Numbered from the stretch's first letter, positions 7,584 to 17,495 are shown. The stretch is 64,000 nucleotides of DNA from Verrucomicrobiales bacterium (GCA_016795425.1 JAEUHG010000044.1:49304-113303), one strand, 5' to 3'. The notes: a model not told the origin generated them from the letters alone. A program made the numbers and translations.

Positions 7584-9854
7584 TTAGGGCTGAACGGAGA
7601 GGAATACGGTTTCGTTCGCGGAAATTTGCGGCTCACCGCGGTCCCACGCGCCGAAGGAGTAGGAGTTCACCTCCCACCGGCCGTCCCGGTAGCGGAACAG
7701 GACGTCACCTTCGACGGGGACCAGACCGGTCAACTCGAGCCAGGAGACACTTCTTCCAAACGTATTGCCCCGGCATTCGAATCGCGCCTGTCCCTTCGGT
7801 CGGCTCAGCGCTCGGAGCGGACCATGGGCGCCGGGAAAGAGCAGGGTGACGGGTTGTGGCGATGGATTGAAAAGGAAGAATCCCTCGCCTGGGGCGAAGA
7901 AGGACGACGCGTTGGCGTACCACGCTCGATGGCGCACCGCGAATTGGTAAGACTGAAGTTCGGCGTCGAATTGGAAGATCAGCAGCCCGGAGGGAAGGTC
8001 CGAGAACAAATCGTCCCACGCGTAGGACGTTCCAAGGTGGTTGGTGGTCGGATTCGAAAACAACCCCATCCCTGGTGGCACTGTGATCGGCCACTTCCGG
8101 GGAATCATGGTGACGGGTTGGAGGTGAACGGTGCTGGGGGCACTCGACAGCCTGGGGAACGCGACGAAGACTCGACTAGAATCCCAATCGGTGGCCGTCG
8201 CGAAACCGACCTGCCCGCCCGTGCGGAGACTTTCCTCGTAGTTTGACCCAGCGGCTCCGTCCCAGACGCGAAACTGCACCTGAAAGAGGTTCTCGGGTGC
8301 TCCATCGTCCTTGGCCGGGCGGACGGGGATGCCGGGGATGATTTGGTGCTCATCCACCTCCCACCGTCCAGCATTGGCGGCTTCGTGGCCCACCCGAGCC
8401 ACCGGTCCCACGGGAACGCCCCCTCGTCCCGACTGGAAAGCGGCGTCATTGATATTGGTTTGCAGGTACAACTGACCCAAGAACCCAGGCTGGGAGAGCG
8501 GCGTGCCGGAGTATTCACCGGTTTGAACCCAAACCGTGGCCGTCGCCGGTTGGGTCACCGTCAAGGCCGGTGCTTCGTAATCCTGCAAGGTGATCAATCC
8601 CAGCTTCGGAAGGGTCCGCACCTGACCGTCTCGAAAGAACCTCAGGAGCTTCGAAACGGCCCGCCGTCCCCCCGCGGCTTGCGCGAAGTTCGTTCCGGCC
8701 CGCGAATCCCATACGCGGACCTGAACCACGGCACAACACCCCACCGAAACCGTGAGCCGCACTTGAGGATCGGCGTCGGGAATCCAATAACCCGAGTCGG
8801 CCCCGGTTCCGAACGGCCTTGGCGACCCGACGGGCGTCGCCTTGGCGAGCCCGCCAACCTCCGGTACCCGATAGAGCTGGGCCATGTAGAAAGGCCCGGC
8901 GAGTCGAGAGCCGAATTCGTCAAAGACCGGCTGATCCACCACCGGCTGGAGCGGGTCGATTCCGGGAATAAAATTCCGGAAATCGACGATCACCGGTGAA
9001 CTGACAATCTGAAGAGATTCGGACGGCGGCTGCGTTCGATCCTCATCGGCCGCGCGATTCGATGGTGCAGCGGCGACGGCCAAACCCAGTAGGAGTCCAG
9101 GAGTGCAGATCCGACGGAACGTTTCCCACCAAGGAGCGATCACCTGGAATAGGTCACACTTCTGAGTAAGTTCGGCAACCGAATTGTGGGAGTAGTCATG
9201 CGTTGCACCGTCCTGGGCTTTGGTGGCGATGACGATCAAATCAGTGGTGACTTGGCTCGCCTGGATCGGGCTCGCCAAATGAATTCGATGAACCACACGA
9301 AACCCGTGGCGCTCAAGCGTTGCCAACAGGTCTGTTTCGGTATGGTAGGTGACATGGAACTCCTCTCCGCTGGAGTGACGGTGAACTCCAGAGGCCGAGG
9401 GGTCGCCGAGCACGGTGCTGAGGTAAAGCACGCCGCCCGGCAGTAGGCGTTCACTGGCCTCGGCAATGAACGTTCGGGCGGAATCTGTCGTGAGGTACGG
9501 AAGGCCAAAGGCGCAAACAATGCCGTCGAAGCGTTCTTCCAATCGGCCAAGGTGGCGGACGTCAAAGTGCCTGAATCGAGCGCCCGGGACCGCCGAGGTT
9601 GCCAACTCGACCATCCGCGGGGCCAGATCGAGGCCGAGCACCTCCAGATCCGGGCGGTATCCTAGTAGGAAGCGCGCCACGTTTCCGGGACCGCAGGCGG
9701 CGTCCAGCACGCTGGACTTTGGCCGTGGCAAATGATCACAGAAGATCCGGTAGGAATCATGATACAGCGTGAGATCCATGAATTTCTCGCGGTAAAGATC
9801 TGCGAGTCGATGGAATGACTCTGCCGATGAATGCCCGGGGTCCATAAGTGCCAT
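7584..9854 (-). CDS. Class I SAM methyltransferase read in frame into a secreted beta-rich protein
   Basis: The single 756-residue frame has two parts. Residues 1-213 are a Rossmann methyltransferase: motif I VLDAACGPGNVA (49-60), an acidic LGLDLAP strand end, and post-motifs ending around DLIVIATK. From residue 238 a second protein begins: a hydrophobic signal-like segment (CTPGLLLGLAVAAAP, 250-264), then about 490 residues with two related segments, VRVWDSRAGTNF and FRVWDGAAGSNY, typical of exported verrucomicrobial proteins. A signal peptide in the middle of a cytosolic enzyme makes little sense, so either the stop between two genes was lost or the second part starts separately. A GTG at 9143 fits that start but has no clear ribosome site. 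The PEP-CTERM gene follows in the same direction. Confidence 0.75.
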   Translation of the reverse strand: MALMDPGHSSAESFHRLADLYREKFMDLTLYHDSYRIFCDHLPRPKSSVLDAACGPGNVARFLLGYRPDLEVLGLDLAPRMVELATSAVPGARFRHFDVRHLGRLEERFDGIVCAFGLPYLTTDSARTFIAEASERLLPGGVLYLSTVLGDPSASGVHRHSSGEEFHVTYHTETDLLATLERHGFRVVHRIHLASPIQASQVTTDLIVIATKAQDGATHDYSHNSVAELTQKCDLFQVIAPWWETFRRICTPGLLLGLAVAAAPSNRAADEDRTQPPSESLQIVSSPVIVDFRNFIPGIDPLQPVVDQPVFDEFGSRLAGPFYMAQLYRVPEVGGLAKATPVGSPRPFGTGADSGYWIPDADPQVRLTVSVGCCAVVQVRVWDSRAGTNFAQAAGGRRAVSKLLRFFRDGQVRTLPKLGLITLQDYEAPALTVTQPATATVWVQTGEYSGTPLSQPGFLGQLYLQTNINDAAFQSGRGGVPVGPVARVGHEAANAGRWEVDEHQIIPGIPVRPAKDDGAPENLFQVQFRVWDGAAGSNYEESLRTGGQVGFATATDWDSSRVFVAFPRLSSAPSTVHLQPVTMIPRKWPITVPPGMGLFSNPTTNHLGTSYAWDDLFSDLPSGLLIFQFDAELQSYQFAVRHRAWYANASSFFAPGEGFFLFNPSPQPVTLLFPGAHGPLRALSRPKGQARFECRGNTFGRSVSWLELTGLVPVEGDVLFRYRDGRWEVNSYSFGAWDRGEPQISANETVFLSVQP

Positions 9855-10001
9855 CGCTTGGGTTGGAAGAGTACAGGATGGACGCGGCTAGGAAACGTCG
9901 AAGTCTGACGCCGCCATTGCGTAGGGTGAGGTCGACGAAAGTCGAATGTCGAAGATGGAGATTTTGGTGGCCGACGCCGGAGTGATGCCGATGATGAACC
10001 G

Positions 10002-10502
10002 GTGCACCGAGTTGGCGCCGTCCTGACGATTCTGATTGGCGGGTTTCTGGCACTCTCCGGACTGGAGAGAGCGGTGCTTGGGAGGATTTCGGCAACCTGG
10101 CCGTCGACCCAAGGCACGGTCCTGGCTTCGGAAGTCGAGGCGGAGATGGTTGCCGACGCGTCCTCGGTGACTTCCGGCGGCCAGAAGGTGGAGTATCGAC
10201 CACGCATCACGTACATTTACACCGTGGCGGGGCGAGTACTGACCAACAACCAGTATTCGGTGGATGAGTTGACGTACTCGCAGCATTCCGCGCATGCCGT
10301 GGTTCGGAATCACCGGCCCGGATCGAAGGTCACGGTCCACTATCGCCGGGGACAACCGGATCAGGCGGTCCTGGTGGTGGGGTCCTCGGTCCGGGCGTGG
10401 CTGCTTGCGGGCGCCGGAGGCTATGCCGTGGTGTGGGGGATGAATCGTCTTCTGTCCAAGAAACGCAGCGGGGATCCCGAGCCTGACGCTGATCAATCCT
10501 GA
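10002..10502 (+). CDS. DUF3592-like membrane protein
   Basis: The protein has 166 residues. It has a transmembrane helix near each end and between them a small beta domain (GTVLASEVEAE..., YRPRITYIYTV, GSKVTVHYRRGQP) matching the DUF3592 layout. The start is GTG 10002, the only in-frame start before the first helix. Its function is unknown; related proteins are usually bitopic membrane proteins with an exposed beta domain. It is divergent from the methyltransferase gene across about 150 bases. Confidence 0.7.
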   Translation: MHRVGAVLTILIGGFLALSGLERAVLGRISATWPSTQGTVLASEVEAEMVADASSVTSGGQKVEYRPRITYIYTVAGRVLTNNQYSVDELTYSQHSAHAVVRNHRPGSKVTVHYRRGQPDQAVLVVGSSVRAWLLAGAGGYAVVWGMNRLLSKKRSGDPEPDADQS

Positions 10503-10554
10503 ATGGCGTACCGTTCCTTGGCAGGAGAGCAGCCTCCTGTTATGGATTCATCTC

Positions 10555-11427
10555 ATGAACCGCCGCGATTTTCTTCGGGCCACCTCTTTGGCATTGGCGT
10601 CTGCCTCGCCGCTGGCGCGCGCGCTGGAGGCCGACAACGCGTATCGACGCAATATCGGTCTGCAACTCTACACCCTGCGCAATGAACTGGCCTCCGACAC
10701 CCCGGGAACGATCAAGGCCATCGCCAAAGCGGGTTACAAACAGGCCGAGATGTTCGGGTTCCCGGACTGCGACCCTGTCATCACCGCCTGTAAGGAGTCC
10801 GGCCTCGCTTTGAATTCGACGCACTTCCAATGGGACACGGTCGTGAGTCCAAAAGATGACCGTTACTCTGACTTCCAGCGGATCCTCGAGAAGGCCAACA
10901 AGATCGGGCTGAAGCACCTGGTCATTCCCTACCTGACCGACCAGCAGCGCAAGACCCTCGACGATTTCAAGAAAGTGGCGGCGCACGCGAACAAGGCGGC
11001 GGAGCTCTCCAGGAAGGCCGGGATTCAGCTCTCTTACCACAATCACGCCTTCGAGTTTCAGCCGCGGGAGGGCGGGCAAACCGGGTTTGAGATCTTCATG
11101 AAGGAGTTCACCCCTGAAGTTCAGTTCGAACTCGATGTCTTTTGGGTGAAAGTGGGCGGTGTGGAGCCTGTGTCATTGATGCGGAAGCTCTCAGGTCGCG
11201 TTTCGCAGCTGCACCTCAAGGACCTCAAGGACGGTTTGAAGTTGCCGGAGTTTGGCAGCGTTCCCAATGACGCGTTTCAGGAGCTCGGCGATGGCATCAT
11301 TCCGATGGAACCGATCATCGTGGCTGGCAAGGCGATCGGAGTGAAGCACTGCCACGTGGAACAGGATCAGTCGCCGAACCCGCTTGAAAGTGTGCGCCAG
11401 AGTCTGGCGTACCTTCAGAAACTCTGA
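10555..11427 (+). CDS. Tat-exported sugar phosphate isomerase/epimerase-family TIM barrel
   Basis: The protein has 290 residues starting MNRRDFLRATS, a twin-arginine signal. The rest is an AP-endonuclease-2/xylose-isomerase-like TIM barrel: IGLQLYTLR (first strand), HLVIPYLTDQQ, SYHNHAFEF (metal-ligand strand, from about residue 161), FELDVFWV and SQLHLKDLKDG. It belongs to the IolE/hydroxypyruvate-isomerase-like group. The substrate is unknown, but pairing with exported Gfo/Idh proteins is common in sugar breakdown. The length is normal for the family. Confidence 0.88.
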   Translation: MNRRDFLRATSLALASASPLARALEADNAYRRNIGLQLYTLRNELASDTPGTIKAIAKAGYKQAEMFGFPDCDPVITACKESGLALNSTHFQWDTVVSPKDDRYSDFQRILEKANKIGLKHLVIPYLTDQQRKTLDDFKKVAAHANKAAELSRKAGIQLSYHNHAFEFQPREGGQTGFEIFMKEFTPEVQFELDVFWVKVGGVEPVSLMRKLSGRVSQLHLKDLKDGLKLPEFGSVPNDAFQELGDGIIPMEPIIVAGKAIGVKHCHVEQDQSPNPLESVRQSLAYLQKL

Positions 11428-11488
11428 AAGCGGGTTCATACGAGGCTGTCCTCTTCGGCCTTCCTATGGGCCTCGAGACCCTGCCCAC

Positions 11489-11562
11489 CTCGTCGCAGCG
11501 CGACGAGATCCGCCTGACTGGAACCCTATTCGACTCAGGCAGGCTCTGTCGCGCTGCGACAG
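11489..11562. repeat. Twin hairpins in the leader of the glycosidase-like gene
   Basis: Two palindromes with mirrored cores are seen. CTCGTCGC/GCGACGAG (arms 11489-11496 and 11500-11507, loop AGC) and CTGTCGC/GCGACAG (arms 11546-11552 and 11556-11562, loop GCT) flank a shorter GCCTGA/TCAGGC repeat. The GTCGC...GCGAC core occurs in both. They lie between the isomerase stop and the next start, so they may act as terminator, leader structure or dispersed repeat. Confidence 0.5.
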
Positions 11563-11590
11563 GGAAGTCCCGGCCTCTTGGTGGCTCCGC

Positions 11591-14392
11591 ATGATCAGAG
11601 TCTTGTTAACGTGGATCGGCCTGTTCTCCTTGCTGGGTGCGACTCGGGCTGATCCGGTGGTCATTCAGACCGCGGGATTCGAGTACCGAATCGCGACCAA
11701 CGGCGCCAACCTGGCTTTCATCGATCGGGCCACCGGCGTCGACTACCTTCGCCATGAGGCTTCGACGTCCTGCATTTGGGTTCGCGCCAACGGCACCACC
11801 GGAACGCCCACCGCAGCTGCTGTTTCTGACGGCCGACTATTGTTGCGATTCGCCCCATCGGAACTCGAGGTGGCCTTAAAGGTTGAGGTGCGGACGAACT
11901 ACGTCGTCTTCACGGTGGACTCCGTCCGGGGCGGCGAGATTCAGGAACTGAAGTTTCTCAATGTGCCGTTGACCTTGCAGGGCCTGCCGTCGGAGCCATT
12001 CGGAGCCTGTGTGCATGCGCTCAATCTGAGGACGCGCGTCGACGCTTTGCCCGCGTTGCAGCGGGACCTGGGAGCGGCGTGTGAAACGAAGTTCGGGTTG
12101 TTGGGAGCCAAGGCGGCGCTGGTCGCCGTTCCCACTTCGAGGATGCTATCGGTGCTTCAGGAGGTCCTGTCCAAGGAGAGCGAACTGCCGGTGTGCAAGG
12201 TGGCGGGTCCCTGGGCCCGGGAAACTCCCTTTGCCCATGGCTCTTATCTTTTCAACTTTGGAGCGCTGGAGACCTCCAACGTTGACGGCTGGATCGAGAC
12301 GGTACGGTCGTTGGGTTTCTCCCAGACCGATCATCACGGCGGAAGTCCGGGGTTCTTTCGATTCGGCGATTTCGAGTTGAATCGGGAGAAGTGGCCGGAA
12401 GGTTGGTCATCCTTTCGACGCGTGGTCGATCGCCTCCACCAAGCAGGCATCGGCTCAATCTTCCACACCTACGCCTTCTTTATCGACAAGAAGTCCAAGT
12501 ACGTCACGCCGGTTCCGGACCGTCGACTCGACGCATTTCGTGTGTTCACGCTGGCCGCGCCGCTGACCAAGTCGGCGACGGAGTTGGTGGTCAACGAGCC
12601 GACTGCCGGGATTCAAACCACGACGGGATTCTTCGAGGCGAACAGCGTGGTGCTTCACGTGGGCGACGAACTGGTCACCTTCGGCGGCGCCAGCAAACAG
12701 GCGCCGTGGACTTTCACCGGCTTGACGCGTGGCGCGCTGGGCACCAAGGCAGCGGAACATCAACCCGGGACCCAGGCGCGACACTTGAAAGAGATGTTCG
12801 GCCTTTTCGTGCCGGATGTGGCATCGACGTTGTTTGAGGAAATCGCGGCGAATCATGCGCAGGTGGTGAATGACTGCGGTTTCGACGGTCTCTACCTGGA
12901 TGCCATCGATGGCAGTGGCATCCTGAGAGGTAATGACGAATTCTGGTACTGGTCGCAGAAGTTCGTGATCGAAATCCAAAAGCGACTGAACAAGCCGGTG
13001 GGCATGGAGATGAGCGCGATGGCGCATCATTTCTGGCAGTACCGCACCCGCTGGCAGGCTTGGGACTACCCGCGCCGCGGACATAAGCGCTTTATCGACC
13101 TCCATGCGGCTGGTGTGGACGCTGGTCTCCTGCTGCCTCTGCATCTGGGTTGGTGGAATCTTCAGGCATTCGAACCGCCGCAATGCGAGCCGACCTACCC
13201 GGATGTCATGGAACATCTCGGCGCGCGAATGATTGGCTGGGATGCGGGCGTTTCCCTGACCGCTGCCGTCAATCGAGGCGCCTTGCGGGAGACGCCGTTG
13301 TTCCGTCGGGCGGTGGAGATTCTCCAGACTTGTGAGCAGTTGCGCGCTTCGAAAGCGTATGACGACGCGGCGCGAGCCGAGCTGCGCGAGTCGGGCAATG
13401 AATTTCGACTGGGAAAAGATCCCACGGGTCGTCCCCGATTCCTGAGGGTCCATTCGGCGTCACAGGTGGTCGCCCGCGACGAACCATGGTCCGAACGATG
13501 GACGGTGACGAATCGGGGTCCTGTTAGGCCGATTCGGCTTCGCATCGAAGCGCTGATGTCGGCGGACACTCGCCAAGGTAGTGCAGAAATCCTTGTGGAC
13601 CCAGCCGACATGGACGCGAGTTCGTGGACTCGGTCGACAGCCAACGGGGTGCGATGCGACGTACAACGCCGGCCGGACGAACAAGGCGGCGGGCGGCTGC
13701 TGGTAGCCACCAACGCCGGGGTGGTTCCGAGAAATGCGGCGTGGGCGAAAGCCGTTCGGCTGCTGGCACCGACGCGGAACCTGAAGGAGCGACAGGGCTT
13801 GCACGTGGAAATTAACGGTGACGGATCGGGTGCCTGGATCGCCATTCGTCTGGAAAGTCCCAGCCATCTATCCTTTGGCGGTTTTGCGGATCGTTATGTG
13901 GTCGTTGATTTCGTCGGGCGGCGCCAGCTGACGCTGGTGGAGACGGAGTCCGCGCGTTGGAGCGACTTCGTGTGGAACGACGCCAAAGGGCTCTACCACG
14001 CCTATCGGGAGTCCGCGCATTGGGAAGCCGTCGAATCCGTCGGCGTTTGGCTTCAGAATCTGGCACCGGGTCGAGAGACCCGGATAGGAATTGGCCCGGT
14101 GCAGGCGGTGCGCTTGCGCACCAATAAGGTGGTTAATCCAAGAATTTCGATCGGAGGAAAGACCATCGAGTGGGTCGGGGGTATAGGGTCCGGCGGTTGG
14201 ATAGAGGCGAACGGCCCCGACGATTGTACTGCATTCGGGCCGAAGGGCGAAAACTTGGGGAAGATCGAAGCCCGCGGCGAGTGGCCGTTGATTCAACCAG
14301 GAGTGTCCGAATTGCGATTCACTTGTGACGCTGGGCCCGGTGAATCCCCGCGCGTGCGTTTGGTTACCACGTTGGACGGTGAGTTCCTGTAG
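11591..14392 (+). CDS. Secreted glycoside-hydrolase-like protein
   Basis: The protein has 933 residues, with the start chosen at ATG 11591 because it opens a signal peptide (MIRVLLTWIGLFSLLGATRA). An N-terminal beta-sandwich region is followed by a TIM-barrel-like segment with GFDGLYLDAIDG (Asp residues near 437) and GMEMSAMAHHFWQYR, which look like catalytic strands of a clan-D-type glycosidase. A beta-rich C-terminal part follows. I cannot assign a GH family number. It is downstream of the exported isomerase and probably acts on polysaccharide or a glycoside outside the cytoplasm. Confidence 0.65.
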   Translation: MIRVLLTWIGLFSLLGATRADPVVIQTAGFEYRIATNGANLAFIDRATGVDYLRHEASTSCIWVRANGTTGTPTAAAVSDGRLLLRFAPSELEVALKVEVRTNYVVFTVDSVRGGEIQELKFLNVPLTLQGLPSEPFGACVHALNLRTRVDALPALQRDLGAACETKFGLLGAKAALVAVPTSRMLSVLQEVLSKESELPVCKVAGPWARETPFAHGSYLFNFGALETSNVDGWIETVRSLGFSQTDHHGGSPGFFRFGDFELNREKWPEGWSSFRRVVDRLHQAGIGSIFHTYAFFIDKKSKYVTPVPDRRLDAFRVFTLAAPLTKSATELVVNEPTAGIQTTTGFFEANSVVLHVGDELVTFGGASKQAPWTFTGLTRGALGTKAAEHQPGTQARHLKEMFGLFVPDVASTLFEEIAANHAQVVNDCGFDGLYLDAIDGSGILRGNDEFWYWSQKFVIEIQKRLNKPVGMEMSAMAHHFWQYRTRWQAWDYPRRGHKRFIDLHAAGVDAGLLLPLHLGWWNLQAFEPPQCEPTYPDVMEHLGARMIGWDAGVSLTAAVNRGALRETPLFRRAVEILQTCEQLRASKAYDDAARAELRESGNEFRLGKDPTGRPRFLRVHSASQVVARDEPWSERWTVTNRGPVRPIRLRIEALMSADTRQGSAEILVDPADMDASSWTRSTANGVRCDVQRRPDEQGGGRLLVATNAGVVPRNAAWAKAVRLLAPTRNLKERQGLHVEINGDGSGAWIAIRLESPSHLSFGGFADRYVVVDFVGRRQLTLVETESARWSDFVWNDAKGLYHAYRESAHWEAVESVGVWLQNLAPGRETRIGIGPVQAVRLRTNKVVNPRISIGGKTIEWVGGIGSGGWIEANGPDDCTAFGPKGENLGKIEARGEWPLIQPGVSELRFTCDAGPGESPRVRLVTTLDGEFL

Positions 14393-14402
14393 ATCGGCCA
14401 GC

Positions 14403-15710
14403 TCAGGCCGTTACCACTTCATCGCAGACTCGGAAGAAGGCCTCGATATCGGAGGGTCGGCAGTGAATGTGAGTCGAGAGCCGCGTGCGCGTTCCCACGA
14501 TGGCATTGATGTTGGCGGCTTTCATGGCTTTCCCGAGCGTTTCGCCAGGATCCCTCCTGAACCGAAACGAGATCATGGCGTGAAAGAGGCGGTCATCGTC
14601 AGGAGTTACGGCCTCCAAATAGGGCCGACGGTGGACTTCGGCCAAGGCGAGCCGGGCGAGGTGATGGATGCGGCGATAGACCTGGTCCGGTCCCAATCGC
14701 TGGAGAAAGCGCAATCCCTCCATCATGCCGTCGATGGTGCAGCGATTGTTGGTGCCAATCATCATGAATCGCGCGGCATGGGCTCCGGTCTTGTCGTCCC
14801 AACCGGCGTTCACCACGCACGGCCACAGCTGGTCCAGGCGATCGCCACGCCCATAGAGCAGGCCGCAGCCTGGCGGGGCGAACATCCACTTGTGCGGGCT
14901 ACCAGCGAAATAGTCGCAACCGAGGTCCTGCAGGTCGACGTGCACCTGACCGTCCATGTGAGCGCCGTCCACCACGGAAATCACATCCTTCTCCCTGGCG
15001 GCCTGGCAGAGCTGGCGCACCGGCAGGTGCAGCCCTGTAGGACTGGTGATTCCGCTGAAGCTCAGCACGCGCGTCCGCGGCTTGATCTCCGAGAGCAGTC
15101 GGTCGAGGAGTTCTTCCGGGGATTTCGGGGTGGTGGGAATCTCGATTTCACGGACGGACACGCCGGTGCGCGCGGCCCGCAATCGCCAGCAGGCGGAACC
15201 GCCGCCATGCTCCTGGTTGGTGGTCAGGATTTCGTCGCCGGGTCGCAGGTGATCGAGCCCGTTGGCGATGATGCTCATCGCCTCGGTGCAGTTGTGTGTG
15301 AACGCAAGTTCCTCCGTCCGGCACCCCAGAAACGCCGCCATGGTGCCGCGTTCGGATTCCAGGCGTTCGTACCCCCATCGAACGACATCGTCGGAGGAGT
15401 ACTCGGCACCGCGTGTGAGGGTCTCCATGACCCTGTTCAATACGACGCGCGGCATGACCCCCAGGCTGCCCGGATTCAGAAACACCCGGTCATCCGCCAG
15501 CAGGAATTGATCAGTCCGGAGTTGGGCCCAGTACCGATCCGGATCCTTGGCGAGAAGGTCCGCATCGGGTGTTGAGACTGGGGAGGCACCCTCCGCCTCG
15601 AAGGCGAGGTCGCCCGCGAGCCCGAACACAGCCAAACCGCGCAGCCAATCTCGGCGGGTCACACGGCTGGAATCGGAGGGAGGGAAGGTTTCAAATCTGG
15701 ATCCTGGCAT
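14403..15710 (-). CDS. Tat-exported class V aminotransferase (isopenicillin-N epimerase/cysteine-desulfurase fold)
   Basis: The protein has 435 residues with a twin-arginine signal (TRRDWLRG, about 18-25). PLP-fold landmarks are NPGSLGVMP (79-87), THNCTEAM (138-145), the cofactor aspartate in VVDGAH (Asp248) and the Schiff-base lysine in GSPHKWMF (Lys274). The family includes cysteine desulfurases, epimerases and kynureninase-like enzymes, so the reaction is not decided. It is convergent with the glycosidase-like gene, with only 10 bases between the stops. Confidence 0.87.
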   Translation of the reverse strand: MPGSRFETFPPSDSSRVTRRDWLRGLAVFGLAGDLAFEAEGASPVSTPDADLLAKDPDRYWAQLRTDQFLLADDRVFLNPGSLGVMPRVVLNRVMETLTRGAEYSSDDVVRWGYERLESERGTMAAFLGCRTEELAFTHNCTEAMSIIANGLDHLRPGDEILTTNQEHGGGSACWRLRAARTGVSVREIEIPTTPKSPEELLDRLLSEIKPRTRVLSFSGITSPTGLHLPVRQLCQAAREKDVISVVDGAHMDGQVHVDLQDLGCDYFAGSPHKWMFAPPGCGLLYGRGDRLDQLWPCVVNAGWDDKTGAHAARFMMIGTNNRCTIDGMMEGLRFLQRLGPDQVYRRIHHLARLALAEVHRRPYLEAVTPDDDRLFHAMISFRFRRDPGETLGKAMKAANINAIVGTRTRLSTHIHCRPSDIEAFFRVCDEVVTA

Positions 15711-15808
15711 GGTGAAAGCCTCCTTCGGGTGAATTCATCCTGCGTTGTGCCGGAAGTTCGAAACCGGAAAGGTACCGAGTCCCGTTCGAAGTATCGGCGG
15801 AAGTGCCG

Positions 15809-16288
15809 TCATTGATCTCCGGGCGGCGCCTTGGGGGACACGATTTTCTCGAATGCCGCGATGGTCGCAGGCAGATCCAGCGTGCGGCAGGTGACCACGA
15901 TTCGGTGGTCCTCTATCGAATATTGCCAGATTAATCCGGTTTCCATGCTGGCCCGCAGGATCCTCATGCTCACTTCACCGGATGAACTCGTCTGGTTCTC
16001 GGCCGGAATGACAAGATTGGTGATGTAGCCGGAGTCATAAAGGCTTCGTCCTAGTTGATAATATCGGTGATTGAGCCATGCCGTCAGCTTGGGTAGACCG
16101 AGAACCCTCGAGACCCGAGGTGAAAGGTGTTTTTTAAAGCCTTCGACGAGAATGAGAGTGGTCGGCCCTTCCATCCACTCCTGATATCGGGCCTCGTGGC
16201 TGGGCGACAGAGAACTTCGCACCACCACCCAAAGAGTGAACACGAGGGCCAGGACGCAGACCCCGATGATGATTCGGCGTCGCTTCAA
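15809..16288 (-). CDS. Hypothetical single-pass membrane protein
   Basis: The protein has 159 residues. It starts with TTG at 16288, which overlaps the stop of the upstream gene by four bases (TTGA), so translation is probably coupled. A basic N-terminus (KRRR) and one transmembrane helix (about 6-24) are followed by a soluble domain I do not recognise. The domain is probably periplasmic. Context suggests it works with the terpene-cyclase-fold protein. Confidence 0.65.
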   Translation of the reverse strand: MKRRRIIIGVCVLALVFTLWVVVRSSLSPSHEARYQEWMEGPTTLILVEGFKKHLSPRVSRVLGLPKLTAWLNHRYYQLGRSLYDSGYITNLVIPAENQTSSSGEVSMRILRASMETGLIWQYSIEDHRIVVTCRTLDLPATIAAFEKIVSPKAPPGDQ

Positions 16289-17295
16289 GGCTTACCCTCC
16301 GAATACCAGCGCAGGACTCGCAGGGCACGAAGTGTGTTCCATCGGCTGGGTTGACCCTGGGGTGGATCGATTTCGAGCAGCATGGGGCCCGGGTACCTGA
16401 CCTCGAGCAGCCAGCGACCTTCAGCGTCCCGTTTCGAACGCACCCAGTCCATCGCCTCCGCCATTCGCTCCTCGGGCGCGGCACCGGCCTTGCGGAAATA
16501 CTCCAAACCGCGCAGCAGGTCGTAGTGCCACCAGGTCGGGAAGGCGAAACGCGTCCAAGCGGGCTGGTCCGATGTGCTACCGGGGCCGGTCTTGCGATCG
16601 AAGTCGATGGTGGACCCGGTGGATTTGCGCCGGAATAGGCGGCGCTCCAGCAGGTAGGCCTCGCCTTGGCGACGGGCGGCGGAGACGTCGCGGCGGTGGC
16701 CATTGCGTTCCTCGAATTCCAGTAGTGCTTCGAGAACGCAAATGGTGGTGTTAAAGGAAGATCGGCCCGAGCCGTTCTCGACCTCGCAGTTCCAACCGCC
16801 ATCAGGAAGTTGTTCGCGCAGCAATCGCTCAATGATTCTCCGCACATCCTGAGCGAAGTAGGCGCCTGCGACGGCAACTTGCCCGTTGATGCAGGGTTCC
16901 ACCTCTCCGTCGAAGAATGGATGATTCGCGCATTCGTTCGGACCACAACCTCGCCAGGTCACTTGTTCGCGGACCCGGTCCAGGGCGCGACGGGTCGGAT
17001 CGGCTTGAGGATCGAGGCCAAACTCATAGAGAAGGGTCAGGGCATGCAGGGTGGAGGTCCAACCACGATTCCACGCCGTGCCACCCCAGGTTCCGTCGCG
17101 GGCTTGCATTCCCAGCAGTTGAGCCCCTCGACCCTGCGTGGCGACGTTGGCGCGTTCGGCGGCGACCTCGTTCTCGGGGGCGTCCGTCAGGTCGCGCATG
17201 ACCTGCCAACGGATCGAAGGGTCGGAATCCATCAACCACTGCGTCAATGCGTCTGAGGTTTGAAGGGGAAACTTCGGCGGCGGGTCATGAGCCAT
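16285..17295 (-). CDS. Prenyltransferase/squalene-oxidase-repeat protein
   Basis: The protein has 336 residues from ATG 17295 (MAHDPPPKF); in-frame ATGs further upstream exist but add no conserved sequence. It is an alpha/alpha toroid with repeated QW-type signatures: LGMQARDGTWGG, LLREQLPDGGWNCE and AEGRWLLEV. Known squalene-hopene cyclases are about twice this length and carry a DXDD motif, which I do not see, so this is not a functional cyclase of that type. The same fold occurs in many uncharacterised cytosolic proteins. It is first in a two-gene unit with the membrane protein. Confidence 0.75.
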   Translation of the reverse strand: MAHDPPPKFPLQTSDALTQWLMDSDPSIRWQVMRDLTDAPENEVAAERANVATQGRGAQLLGMQARDGTWGGTAWNRGWTSTLHALTLLYEFGLDPQADPTRRALDRVREQVTWRGCGPNECANHPFFDGEVEPCINGQVAVAGAYFAQDVRRIIERLLREQLPDGGWNCEVENGSGRSSFNTTICVLEALLEFEERNGHRRDVSAARRQGEAYLLERRLFRRKSTGSTIDFDRKTGPGSTSDQPAWTRFAFPTWWHYDLLRGLEYFRKAGAAPEERMAEAMDWVRSKRDAEGRWLLEVRYPGPMLLEIDPPQGQPSRWNTLRALRVLRWYSEGKP

Positions 17296-17495
17296 GGTCG
17301 GATCCCTATCTGGGATCCAGGATGCCATGCGGCCCCAGGATGCGTCACCTGGAGAAGCGCGGACGGATCGGTTCATCCCAGGGATTCGAAATGCCGGTGC
17401 CGTCCTTGCCGGAAGGACGATATCCGCCCCTTTTGCGTTTCCGTCAGAGGATCCGTGTAAGAAGGGCCATCGGTTTCGTAGTCTACAAGCGATCC

